From assembly GCA_002118135.1 (NCBI GenBank), contig BDIU01000109.1:33860-97859 (forward strand): a stretch of 64,000 nucleotides of DNA. Direction: 5' to 3'. Origin of the DNA: Trebouxia sp. TZW2008 (Eukaryota > Chlorophyta > Trebouxiophyceae > Trebouxiales > Trebouxiaceae). The position numbers and the translations under genes were made by a program. Each line of letters opens with the position of its first letter. The stretch's first letter is position 1. The notes under the pieces were generated by a model, which was not told the origin of the DNA, made no database searches, and saw nothing but the letters and a program-made list of their open reading frames with translations. Below are positions 33,027 to 64,000 of this stretch, piece by piece.

Positions 33027-35427
33027 AGTCTGCTGCTGCTCAGGATTGAGTTGGGGTTTGACAGAAGCAGTGGCAGATGCTGTTGTAGAAGCTTCTGTCT
33101 GCTGTGTTTGACTTGAGTCATCAGCGCTGATGGCAGCTTGTGAGAGCAGACTGCGGAGAGCAAGAGGAAGGGTGGGTTGCAGGCTGACTAAGTGCACCAG
33201 TCCCCCAGCAGCTTCAAATGCAGCTGCATCACCTGAAACACCAGAGACAATTAGTCAGCCACAGCATGGAGAAGACGACATGTACAAACATGCATGCTTC
33301 ACAATTGAACGCCTGCTTTGACTTGGGATATGAAAATTGCTGGCAGGTATTGGCAGCAGACTGTAGAGAGCAAGAGGAATGGTGGGTTAACTATTCCAGC
33401 TGACTAAGTGCACTAGTCCTGCAGCAGCCTCTGCTGCAGCTGCATCACCTGCAATGCCACAGGTGACAACTCCTGAACAGAATAAATTTGCGACTAGGAA
33501 GAGGGACACACGTCAACTCATCACATGTGCATGTGAGATTCTGGATCCGATGCAAGTGATGCATACCACAACCCTAACTGCCATGATGAATGTCGTGCTA
33601 TCAGAGATGGACGGAAATGCAAAATGTGATGACCTATGCCACACCATACCTGAATCAAAATATTCCAGGCAATGCATGACACAAACAGATACCTGGACTG
33701 AAACATTTGCAGAAGGAGGAGTCAGTCAACACCACCAGCAGTCTTGCACTTGCTGTCCAGTGAGATTGCAACTAGCATGAAACCAAACGCATGGTGCAAC
33801 GCACAACACAATGAAACAAAAGACAAGTCTACGCCAATAGGCTTCACAAAGTAAGCTTCTAAAAGTAGAATCAGTCAGTAAGAACACACTGCTGTACCTG
33901 GAGCAAAGCATTTCCAGTAGGTGGAGTCAGTCAGAACCATCAACAGCCTTGCAGCAGCTGTCTGAAGCAGCACCCAGCTTGACCCATTGGTGTTGCTTTT
34001 TGATTGCAAGTCTGGCCTTTCATCTGTATTGGATGAATGGATAGAAATAACACTGCTGAGCTGCCCGATGTGGAACTGTTGGGCACGGAGAACAGAGCAA
34101 CAGATCCTGGCCAACTTGAGGCTTTGCTGCTGCCATTGGAACCTGTCAACAAACAGCAAGAAATGTCAGAAAGCAAAAGTGTCTAAAGCAGCACCCAACT
34201 CGACCCATTGCTTTCAGATGCAAAGCTGCCTTTCAATTGCAAGGCTGCCCTTTAGACTTTGCCAAATCGATGGGCAGGAAGGGCACCGCTACGCTGCCTG
34301 CTGGCATACTGTGGGATTTGCAGGACAGAGCAGCAGATCCTGACCAACCCCAGGCTTTGCTGCTGCCACTGGAACATGCAACCAGATCATACGTCAGAAA
34401 CAGAAGCTTTCTGCAGCAGCAGCAAACTTGACTGATTGGCTCTCTGTGGGATGATGCCTTTGATTGCAAGCCTGCCCTTTGAACTGCATTTGACTCATGG
34501 ACCTCAGAGTATGTCTGAGTAAGGCTCATCCAATGTGTTAACAAACATCTTGGCAATCAGTGCATGCATTTAGAGGAGAAACGACGTTACCTGCTTTTGG
34601 CCTCAATTGCTAAAGCACAGAAGTTGAGCGGCCTCTCCTGCGCTGCTATGCTTCTCAGCAACAGTGCTATTGTGCCTCTCAGGGCTACAGCCCCAGGGCC
34701 AGTCAGCACAGCACAGCCTGCAAATACCATCTTTTGCATGCAGTTCAGGGACTAAATAAAGCTAAGCAGGTCATCAAACTGCTATGGCAGCTTGTGTGAT
34801 TGCTGACCTGACTGGGATGAGGTGCTGCGCACTTCAACGTCAAAGCTTTTCAACGCTTGCAGAACTGGCGGCACCACAGACCCTGCATTATACCACAAGT
34901 TCAGCAGGTCGTCCCGAGAGCACGTCGCAGACTATTTGCAGAACATGTATAAGTCTGTCAGGGTGTTGAGTGCCAAACGCACCGATCATGTCTGCTGCAG
35001 GTAAGTGGCAGGAAATGTCTGCAGCTTTCTGGCTGTAGCTTTGCAGCCAGGCAGTCAGGAAAGCATACTTTGTTGCCCTGCGAGATACCCAGCCTCTGCA
35101 GACACCCAAACACATTGTGTCAGAGGGGTTCTGCCCTTTCAGCTGCACAAGCACTTGTGACAACCGCCCATAGTGGTGGCACAGCAATGATTGGTATACC
35201 TGTATACCCTCTGTATGTACAGTGCAGCTTTGGACTGACGACGAGCATTCTCTCTACTGGCTCTATCTGCAGTGACTTTTGCCAACAGCTGGTCCCTGCG
35301 AGCGCGAGCTTGTCGGTCAGATGGCGTGCACCCAGGTATAGCGACCTACGCAAAAATTTCTCTACCTAGAAAGCTCAGGCTTGTTCTTGCCGCGATGACT
35401 TCGCGCTGATGCCCTGTCGAAGTTCAT
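22248..35427 (-). CDS. UPL7: HECT-type E3 ubiquitin ligase, UPL7/UBE3B/UBE3C-like
   Basis: Eighteen exons give 1189 aa with all phases closed: 35366-35427, 35200-35295, 34983-35095, 34591-34717, 33898-34142, 32376-33232, 31691-31832, 31133-31328, 30429-30563, 29776-29915, 28882-29059, 28096-28224, 27314-27524, 26020-26294, 25360-25570, 24190-24351, 23258-23374 and 22248-22421 (TAG). The N-terminus carries SRDQLLAKV and an IQ motif ([16 protein letters not shown], about 43-60), as in plant UPL7. A Gln/His-rich tract lies at about 278-322, absent from plant UPL7 as I know it. The HECT domain spans about 820-1189 with [48 protein letters not shown] and [18 protein letters not shown]. The catalytic cysteine is C1157 in [10 protein letters not shown]. 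Family role: ubiquitin transfer from E2 to substrate through a thioester; the substrate is unknown. Intron 9 has a GC donor. It diverges from the CHD gene. Confidence 0.92.
22590..22790 (-). repeat. Upstream copies of the last HECT exon edge
   Basis: Copies of the acceptor plus GTGCCTTGTGAGGC...GGCAAAGATGTG sequence of exon 22248-22421 lie at about 22560-22660 and 22690-22770. None includes the catalytic cysteine codon. Confidence 0.75.
23560..23660. repeat. GC-rich degenerate tandem repeat
   Basis: Units like GCCGCTCTCTGGGG repeat several times in the HECT intron between exons 24190-24351 and 23258-23374. A decayed copy of the latter exon's middle (GGAGGGTTCAAG on minus) lies at about 23430-23470. 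Confidence 0.8.
23743..24033 (-). mobile_element. Non-LTR retrotransposon C-terminal coding fragment
   Basis: The minus frame encodes a Cys/His motif [20 protein letters not shown] followed by LRQQYASLL. This resembles the zinc-knuckle tail of plant and algal LINE reverse transcriptases. It is a short fragment inside a HECT intron, not a working element. Confidence 0.6.
24040..24535 (-). repeat. Edge copies of HECT exon 24190-24351
   Basis: A donor-side copy (about 24050-24105) lies downstream and an acceptor-side copy (about 24440-24535, AAGAGGTCAATCAGCTGCTTGG on minus) lies upstream. The LINE fragment has landed next to the former. Confidence 0.75.
24735..24965 (+). mobile_element. Non-LTR retrotransposon 3' end, family 2
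   Basis: The plus frame encodes [19 protein letters not shown], typical of the end of a LINE ORF2. It is followed by the CAGTATATGCTGGAA block and an ATT/ATG-type tail. It is in antisense orientation inside a HECT intron. Confidence 0.7.
24966..25075 (+). repeat. G-rich tract with quadruplex potential
   Basis: Many runs of three to six G lie on the plus strand, directly behind the retrotransposon tail. A shorter similar tract is at 25305-25350. Confidence 0.7.
26434..26655. repeat. Intronic minisatellite, about 58-base unit
   Basis: Four units contain CAAACCCTGAAAGCTGACA and CAGCCAAAA. It lies in the HECT intron upstream of exon 26020-26294 and does not match a neighbouring exon. Confidence 0.85.
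27015..27220 (-). repeat. Two donor-side copies of HECT exon 27314-27524
   Basis: Copies of the exon end (encoding GLVKEFLEQ plus GTGAA donor) lie at about 27155-27215 and 27019-27055, downstream of the real exon. An acceptor-side copy lies upstream at about 27595-27665. Confidence 0.8.
29376..29525 (-). mobile_element. Non-LTR retrotransposon 3' end, family 2 (sense to HECT gene)
   Basis: The minus frame encodes [19 protein letters not shown], then a TTGCTATTACTATTA tail. It is the same family as the copies at 9445 and 24735, in the opposite orientation. Confidence 0.65.
31985..32085 (-). repeat. Acceptor-side copy of HECT exon 31691-31832
   Basis: The minus strand encodes [15 protein letters not shown], matching [15 protein letters not shown] at the start of the real exon. 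Confidence 0.7.
32915..33030 (-). repeat. CAG-rich polyglutamine-coding repeat
   Basis: In-frame CAG/CAA/CAT/CCG codons in HECT exon 6 encode a Gln tract followed by QH- and QP-rich sequence. It is likely length-variable between strains. Confidence 0.9.
33330..33460 (-). repeat. Acceptor-side copy of HECT exon 32376-33232
   Basis: It repeats the exon start in altered form (AGTGCACTAGTCCTGCAGCAGC, AGACTGTAGAGAGCAAGAGG on plus) upstream of the real acceptor at 33233. Confidence 0.8.
34200..34560 (-). repeat. Upstream copies of HECT exon 33898-34142
   Basis: Copies of TTCCAGTGGCAGCAGCAAAGC and following sequence appear at about 34195-34385 and, more decayed, 34420-34515. The unit is about 200 bases. 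Confidence 0.75.
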
Positions 35428-35769
35428 CCGCGCTGTACGCTCAACGGTTTCTGCTGGCCCCAACGATCAACCGGTTGTATGGCTTCCGTTGCCGGACTGC
35501 ATTGGGCACTGATAAGTATAGCTCCATACACGCAAGTACACGACAGCTTTGTAGCGCGATCGCTTGCGCAGCGTGGTTACTGTGTTGATTGTGCAACAGC
35601 GGACATGTTGTTCCGGAAAAGTGGTTCCGGAAAAGTGGCTCCGAAACATTGCAGCTGCGTGCGATGCTGCGGTTTTGAATTGAAAAAGAAACAGACCTTT
35701 TGCTCGTTTTAGCGACACACAACTGCAGCGCTTTGACGGCTCGCTTTGCGTGCGGCAAAGACTGCACGG
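35428..35769. promoter_or_regulatory. Bidirectional promoter of HECT and CHD genes
   Basis: 342 bases separate the two start codons. CpG is frequent here (11 CpG between 35391 and 35472, at the HECT start). Three 14-base tandem units with a TTCCGGAA core lie in it. Confidence 0.65.
35611..35646. promoter_or_regulatory. Tandem TTCCGGAA palindrome repeats
   Basis: Perfect TTCCGGAA palindromes start at 35611 and 35625, and a decayed third (CTCCGAAA) at 35639, exactly 14 bases apart. TTCnnGAA is the half pattern of heat-shock elements, but the spacing is not the standard five-base register. Confidence 0.5.
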
Positions 35770-58742
<22,973 letters not shown>

Positions 58743-59293
58743 ATACGCTAGCACACGTTTGCAGGCGCTTTGTGACTTGCTTTCTCGTCAGCAAATAGTT
58801 GAATGTGCTTCATGGCACTTGTTCATGCCTTACAGTGTGCTTGTGTAAGTTGCAATGATGGGCTCACAGAATTTGTCAATCATAGTGAGCTGGATTTGGA
58901 TTGCAAGTTTCAGGCATGGTCATGTGCAAGTAAAGACTATGGTCAGATGTCCAGAAGGGAAGTTGCTGTTACATTGCGGTGATGCAGATGTATGATCATG
59001 TCCAGATCATGCAGATGTTTCACGTCGATGTTGCTGATACAATGTTTACAGTGCTGGCATCTATTCGCACAAACTGACAACGATATGCCTTGCTAAGCGA
59101 AAGACACGATGTATAAAGCTGAACCTGGCTTGAGCCTGTTTTTGCTGCAAGATATGTACAAATGAAACAATGCGGCCAGCGCTTTATTGAGACAGCAAGA
59201 CGAACGAAACTAAAACACAGCGCACTGCAAGACAAAGCACATTATACACAATACATGACAGCATCCTCTGGCGAGCACCTCAAATGTCTACAC
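58743..59293. other. Convergent intergenic region
   Basis: It holds the 3' flanks of the CHD gene and the next minus-strand gene. Nothing else is supported. A TTACA (minus TGTAA) is at 59046-59050. Confidence 0.55.
58844..58848 (+). terminator. TGTAA poly(A) signal of the CHD gene
   Basis: TGTAA lies 101 bases after the TAA stop, in a plausible 3' UTR position. Confidence 0.55.
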
Positions 59294-61060
59294 TCAAGCA
59301 TTCAGCTGACCAGTTGCCTCAAGCTTGTCAACAATCACTTGTGCAGCATATTCAAGCTCGCTCAGCATCAGCTCAGTCTGACCAGCTTCATCTGAAATGT
59401 CATACAAGGGCATCAATTTTGCGTTCTGACTAGCCTGCTCCAAAGCGTTAGAGATGCCAGATTGACCCTGCAAGTTCCTGCAGCAAGACAAGCGTGATGA
59501 GTCTGCATTCGTCTGACAACCAGAAAACAAGCTTTGTGAGCAAAATATAGTGATGCACAGGATGCACAGGGGGTGATACGCCACTTGATCTGTGCAACAT
59601 CAGCTCCACAAGGACTCAAGATTCAGCATAATCAAGTGCTGCAGCCAAACGCAATAAACCGTTGCAGCTGCAGGCAAACACACTTGCAAGAGACGACTTG
59701 AGGGTGTATAAGACTTACAAGATGGTGTCAAGGTCCTCGCATTTCAACCCACTCAGCTCCTGCCTGTCCATTGGGATGAACTGCTTGGCAAAGTAAGACA
59801 TGATTGCATCGTGCACCTTGTTGCCTGGCGCTGGCTGTGACTTGACGGGCTCCTTAGGCTTGTCTGCAACGCCAACAGCAGGCCAAGAAGCAGGCATGCT
59901 GTAGTCACTGCTAGCAATTGGACAGACGGCGTTTGCAACAGGGCTGGCCTTGCTGTTTGTACCCACGAAGTTGACATCATCATGACCGGCATGCACAAGC
60001 GGCATGGGTTCCTTCAGTGCTAGAACTTTGCGCGACTGCAAAACAAGGACATGACTTAGCGCCTGCGCAAGTACAGATTGAAGGCGCTGCACTGAGCTTG
60101 AGCTGAAAGACACAAGAACCAACCTTTGCAGCAGCTTTCAGAGGAATGTCCATGAAGGTAATTGCATCCTGCTCTGAATGCGTTTCGCCTCTGCTGCCCC
60201 TTTTCAGCAAATTAGTGAGGTAAGCCGATGCGTTTTTGATGTTGCCATAGCGCCACTGCTGCAGGAAGTCAGTCAGTGCCTGCATAGGAACACATGAGAA
60301 ATCAGAAGCTCTTGCTTTCATTGAGCGAATAGTATTGTGGAAGGTGTGTGCATCAGCAAGAACAAACCAATGAACTCATCACAAATAGACACGTTGCCTT
60401 ACCTGTGTCTGCAATCCTGGCTCTGCTGTTGCTAAATACTGCAGGCAGTCACCATCTGGCTCATGCTTTGGCAAGCCTTCTTTTCTCAAAACACCCAACA
60501 AGTGAATTGCACTAGAGCATACACCAACTGCTGCATACGGTGAAGCGCTGCTTGTGTGCTTCGCTGGGGTAAAGCCATGCTTCGCATTGAGCAGCGCTTG
60601 CGTGAAAAAGGCTGACGGTTTGTTGATAGTTGTGCCAGTGCGAAGCCTGTTGAGGACATGAGAGAGAGCCTGCATACAGTGATGCCTGTCAGTTGAACCT
60701 CAACGAAGAAACCGGCTAGAGTTATTAGATAACAGCTGACAACAGGGTCTCATACCGCCACTTTGATCGGCTCAGGCGTGCTTTCAAAGTACGAGCGACA
60801 TTCTGCGTCCAAATCTTGACGACGCAGGCCTTGGTTAAAACAAGCAGTAAGCAAGCGTGAGCTCTCACTGCTCTGCGCCTGCTGCTTTTTGCCACGATTC
60901 TTCCTTGTCACAACACTGCAGCAGCAAAGAGTCAACATTTGCCACCGTGCTTTCTCAACAAGTTTCTGCAGCTATCTGCCGGGCCGGCTGACAAGGCTGA
61001 CATCTAAGGCAAGATTGCGTGCTTCGAGCAGCTTTGCTCTTACCTGAAGTTGTCGTCCAT
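59294..61060 (-). CDS. Unrecognised 366-aa protein with repeated helical motifs
   Basis: Six exons close in phase: 61044-61060, 60756-60915, 60403-60669, 60124-60279, 59719-60035 and 59294-59477 (TGA). The first exon is only 17 bases (MDDNF plus two bases). A basic patch (TRKNRGKKQQ) follows. Two consecutive exons begin with similar blocks, ALSHVLNRLRTGTTINKPSAFFTQALL and ALTDFLQQWRYGNIKNASAYLTNLLK. The N-x-SA(F/Y)-x-T pattern resembles the helical acidic domain of hnRNP Q-type RNA-binding proteins, where NKSAFL recurs. That likeness is weak and from memory, and no RRM is present. The Pro/Lys linker and helical C-terminus give no further clue. A nuclear or RNA role is a guess. It lies co-directionally 0.8 kb downstream of YJU2. 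Confidence 0.8.
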
Positions 61061-61881
61061 GGCTAGATCGACCAGTGCCTGTACGAATGTGGCACTGTAA
61101 GCTAGTATTTGCACGAGTTTGCGAGGTCAAGTGTTGCGCTCTTCTGACAAGAAACCGATATTGTTTTGCTCAAACTTTGTCCCGCCAGCTGGCCGAAAAT
61201 CAGTTACGGTGTTCATGTCACCGTAACGCATTTGAAGTTCAAATCGACACCCACAGAAAGGACGCAATGCCATGCAGCTTTGGATGCAGCTCCGCAGACC
61301 TCATGCCATCGCGCAGAGCGGTGCAGAGACTCCTTGACTGGCTGGAGTTGTCCAGAACGGACTGCATCGCGACGTGAATGTGCGGTGCCGCACCGTTACA
61401 TTGCCAAGCTGACGCAGTTCTAGAGTCATCATCATTACAGTCCACTAGTCCAGGTCACATGCTCGTGCGCATGACATCTATGGACATGCACTCGTCCAGT
61501 TGGACAGGATGGCATTCTCAAGCCTGGTTCAGGCACATACATGTTGACGGTTTAGCGCTAGGTGGCAATGCAAGTTCTATAACCATTGTCAACACACATG
61601 CATCTGCAGATGCAGCTCCAAGCTGAAGAGAGGTTTTCTCAAGCCAGTCTTGCATTTGGCCGAACACAGAAACATGTCACGCTTTGAGATCACTATACAG
61701 GGACACACTACTATGCACGGTACTAACATGAATGAAGCAGACCTCATTTTGCTTTGAGCGCACGTGCAGACAGCCTCAGATCCATGAGCTGAGGCATACA
61801 TTTGCTTACAATTTACGTCACCAAAATCACCAGCAAGCGCCAACACATGCTGCTACAAACAGGATGAAAACCGCATTGAGG
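61061..61881. other. Intergenic region, 5' flank of the 366-aa gene
   Basis: The part nearest 61061-61400 is CpG-richer, as expected for a promoter. Short open frames have no recognisable motifs. Confidence 0.5.
61806..61810 (-). terminator. TGTAA poly(A) signal of YJU2
   Basis: TTACA on the plus strand lies 72 bases past the stop at 61882 in the transcript direction. Confidence 0.5.
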
Positions 61882-63703
61882 TCATCCCTCACTCCCGCTG
61901 CTGCTTTGGCTACCATAGGAAGACAAGCCAGCTAGACCACCAGTGACAGCTGCAGCAGCGCCATTGTTGTCATCCTGATGTAGCTTCTTGTCTGGCTGAC
62001 CACCATTCTGCTCAACAGCATCTGCTTTTCTCTTCGCTCGCACTACAACCTGAGGTCCTTTGGGCTTGACAGTCACAGCAGGCGCAGCTTTTGTGGGCTG
62101 CTTTGCTGCTTGTGCTGCCATTGCATTGCCTGAGAAGCCTGTTGTGCTTTGTGAGGCTGGCTCGGCATTTGCACTGGAGTTGCGGTCTGTGCCATTGGTG
62201 CTCGATGACAATGGCAGCTTTCCTTGAACAGCTTGAGCAGTATGGGATGCGGCTGCAGCATCATCTGCATTGATTCGCCGCACTTGCTTGCTTTGCTGCA
62301 CGCCAACACAAAACTGTCAGCCACAAAGATCATCCAGACAGCTGTATAATCTGTACTCAGACAGATTATACAGAGTTTGTGTCAAAGTACCATTGTGGTC
62401 GAAAACATAGCATGCCTCGCTGCAAAGCGTCCATTGCTATAGGTATGTCAAGGCTCACAACTATATACAGGTTTTACAAGTTTGGGGCAGAAATGTCGGA
62501 GGCGATTCACTGCTTCTGTGTGTACCAGTAGGATCATGAGACGTGGGTAGCAAGCATGTACGTGATGATGATGATGACTGTGAGAAACTGGAAGGAAAGG
62601 CCATGCTGTCGCACCAAGCTGTCAGCCTCAAGTCATACCTGCTCAAGCATTTGCCGCAAGACTGCTTCATCTTCTTGATCCAGTTCAAATTGACCAGCAG
62701 CTTCGTCTTCCATTGCACTGCGCTTGAGAGCTGCCAGAGCAGCTTCTGTGTTTACTTGAGCATGGCGGGCATTCAATGATTGCATTTCATCCAATGCAGC
62801 CATAATGTCCATTTCTCTTTTGCTGTCCAGGGTTCTGTTCTCAAGCTGCTTCATCGCATTGCCGCGCTCCTCTTCTTCCCTGTATAGGCATGCTTGCTTT
62901 GCCACAAGTCACGGTGAATGCTAGTCTGTGCAGTTGCATATATGTAAAAACGTTGCACATGCTGTGTAGGCATGCTTGGTTTGTCTCAAACGACATTGAA
63001 TGACACTCTGAGCATCAGCAGCATGAGCATGAGCTTCATAACAACCTTGAAGGGAGACAACATCTTAAGCTGAAGTTGTCATGTATGCAATCTGTTGCTC
63101 ATGCAACACATATCTTTGCTGATTGATAGGCGAAACAGGTGAGGTACAGATATGCAAAGCAGGCAGGCCTTGTTGCACACTGAAGGACATGCTGTGCTGA
63201 AGACAGGAGACACACACCTATCAGCAAGGGCAGCATTGGTTTCTTTTGCCTTTTCCCTCCATGGCTCATAGTTCCTGCTTGCGCCGTGTTCCATGGTGTA
63301 GTCTGTGTTCTCAGGATCTGTCTTCATGGTGATTTCTGCAGCGCATGTGGAGCAGCGCAAGTAGAACCTGTAAGTAATGCATCGAGTGTCAACAGCCTTG
63401 CAGTAGTAAATAATAAAATTGCATCCTGTGCAAAACTAGCAGCTGAAGCAGCACACTCTTGGTGAAGTCAAAGACTCACCTGAAGATTTGTATGCCAAGA
63501 TATGTTTCCCCTGCCACATCTTCTTTTGTGGTGTTGAACTTTGTCCCTTTGTACATGTAATGACCGCAAGTCTGACACCGTATGCTCATGGGAAGCATCA
63601 TGCGTACTTTCATGGTGTTGTCCTTGGGCCGTTTGCCTTTCGGCAACTTCGCCGGATCGAAATCCGGCGGAAAGTATTTGTTGAGGACCTTACGTTCACC
63701 CAT
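61882..63703 (-). CDS. YJU2: Splicing factor YJU2 (CWC16/CCDC94 family)
   Basis: Four exons: 63480-63703, 63218-63367, 62639-62879 and 61882-62295 (TGA), 342 aa with closed phases. The N-terminus [17 protein letters not shown] is the family signature, followed by [36 protein letters not shown] and [21 protein letters not shown]. Four cysteines (C43, C46, C80, C83) form the expected zinc site. A charged coiled coil with [15 protein letters not shown] follows, then a low-complexity tail with a basic [10 protein letters not shown] patch, probably a nuclear signal. Known role: a step-one splicing factor joining the Prp19-associated, Prp2-activated spliceosome near the branch site. Length is close to the human and yeast proteins. 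The second intron from the 3' end carries a retrotransposon tail. Confidence 0.95.
62455..62582 (+). mobile_element. Retrotransposon 3' end remnant, family 1-like
   Basis: CACTGCTTCTGTGTGTACCAG and a GATGATGATG tail resemble the end of family 1 copies. It lies antisense in an intron of YJU2. Confidence 0.4.
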
Positions 63704-64000
63704 GGTGACTTGCTGCTTGTGTTGCGACTTGCTTCTTTCAGCTGTTGTGCGCTAAAGCGGCTTTGATCACAGGCACGACCCCTGTCACAAGCAGCAACTG
63801 CACCTGCTGACAAAGCACACTTAAACAAACCGCTGACAAGTACGGCACGTTCAGGGTGGTGAGCAGGTGTATGTTGGCAGAGAATGTGCAAGTCTGTTGT
63901 GCAGCTCCGAAACTATTGGCTTTGATGAAGAAGTTGCCGTAACGACATAGACGGGACACGTGCGGGGTGCTGCGGGTCACGGTCAGTCTAGCCGTTATTT
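63704..64000. other. 5' flank of YJU2, CpG-rich
   Basis: CpG is frequent up to the right edge, consistent with a promoter, possibly shared with a diverging gene outside the window. No gene is supported inside it. Confidence 0.45.

Noticed and set aside
35120..35353. Alternative N-terminus [16 protein letters not shown] for the HECT gene
   Set aside because: It is in the wrong frame for the IQ-motif exon. Splicing 35366 to 35295 gives SRDQLLAKV, which matches UPL7-type N-termini.

Overview
The window is nuclear DNA from an intron-rich eukaryote, most likely a chlorophyte green alga. The signs are a plant-type OEP16-3/B14.7 protein, a UPL7-type HECT ligase, a possible plastid-targeted protein, TGTAA-type poly(A) signals behind several stop codons, CAG/CTG-rich sequence and very many short exons. 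Genus is not determined; Dunaliella- or Botryococcus-like algae are only a guess. There is one 33-base assembly gap (7925-7957). I saw no prokaryotic operon, CRISPR array, rRNA or tRNA.

Layout, left to right: a minus-strand gene fragment running off the left edge; a three-exon Tim17-family gene (1190-2087, +); a ten-exon gene for an unrecognised acidic protein (3277-13750, -); a secretory-pathway membrane protein with heavily duplicated exons (14021-about 19800, +); an 18-exon HECT E3 ligase of the UPL7/UBE3B/UBE3C type (22248-35427, -, 1189 aa); a 29-exon CHD-family chromatin remodeller (35770-58742, +, 1751 aa); a six-exon gene with repeated helical motifs (59294-61060, -, 366 aa); and the splicing factor YJU2 (61882-63703, -, 342 aa). 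Exon models were read by eye from splice signals, reading-frame phase and family motifs. In the HECT, CHD, YJU2 and 366-aa genes every intron phase closes without a frame error. Neighbouring genes mostly alternate strand, giving two short head-to-head promoters (271 and 342 bp) and three tail-to-tail pairs.

The most unusual feature is that introns are filled with tandem copies of exon edges. Copies of an exon's acceptor side lie upstream of the exon, and copies of its donor side lie downstream. This was seen at more than twenty exons in four genes. The real exon is then the last acceptor copy or the first donor copy. This looks like continuing intron growth by duplication across splice junctions, and it leaves many decoy splice sites.

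The introns also hold three short pogo-like MITEs, 3' ends of two non-LTR retrotransposon families with microsatellite tails, and several minisatellites. CpG is scarce in introns but common at gene 5' ends, which suggests gene-body cytosine methylation.
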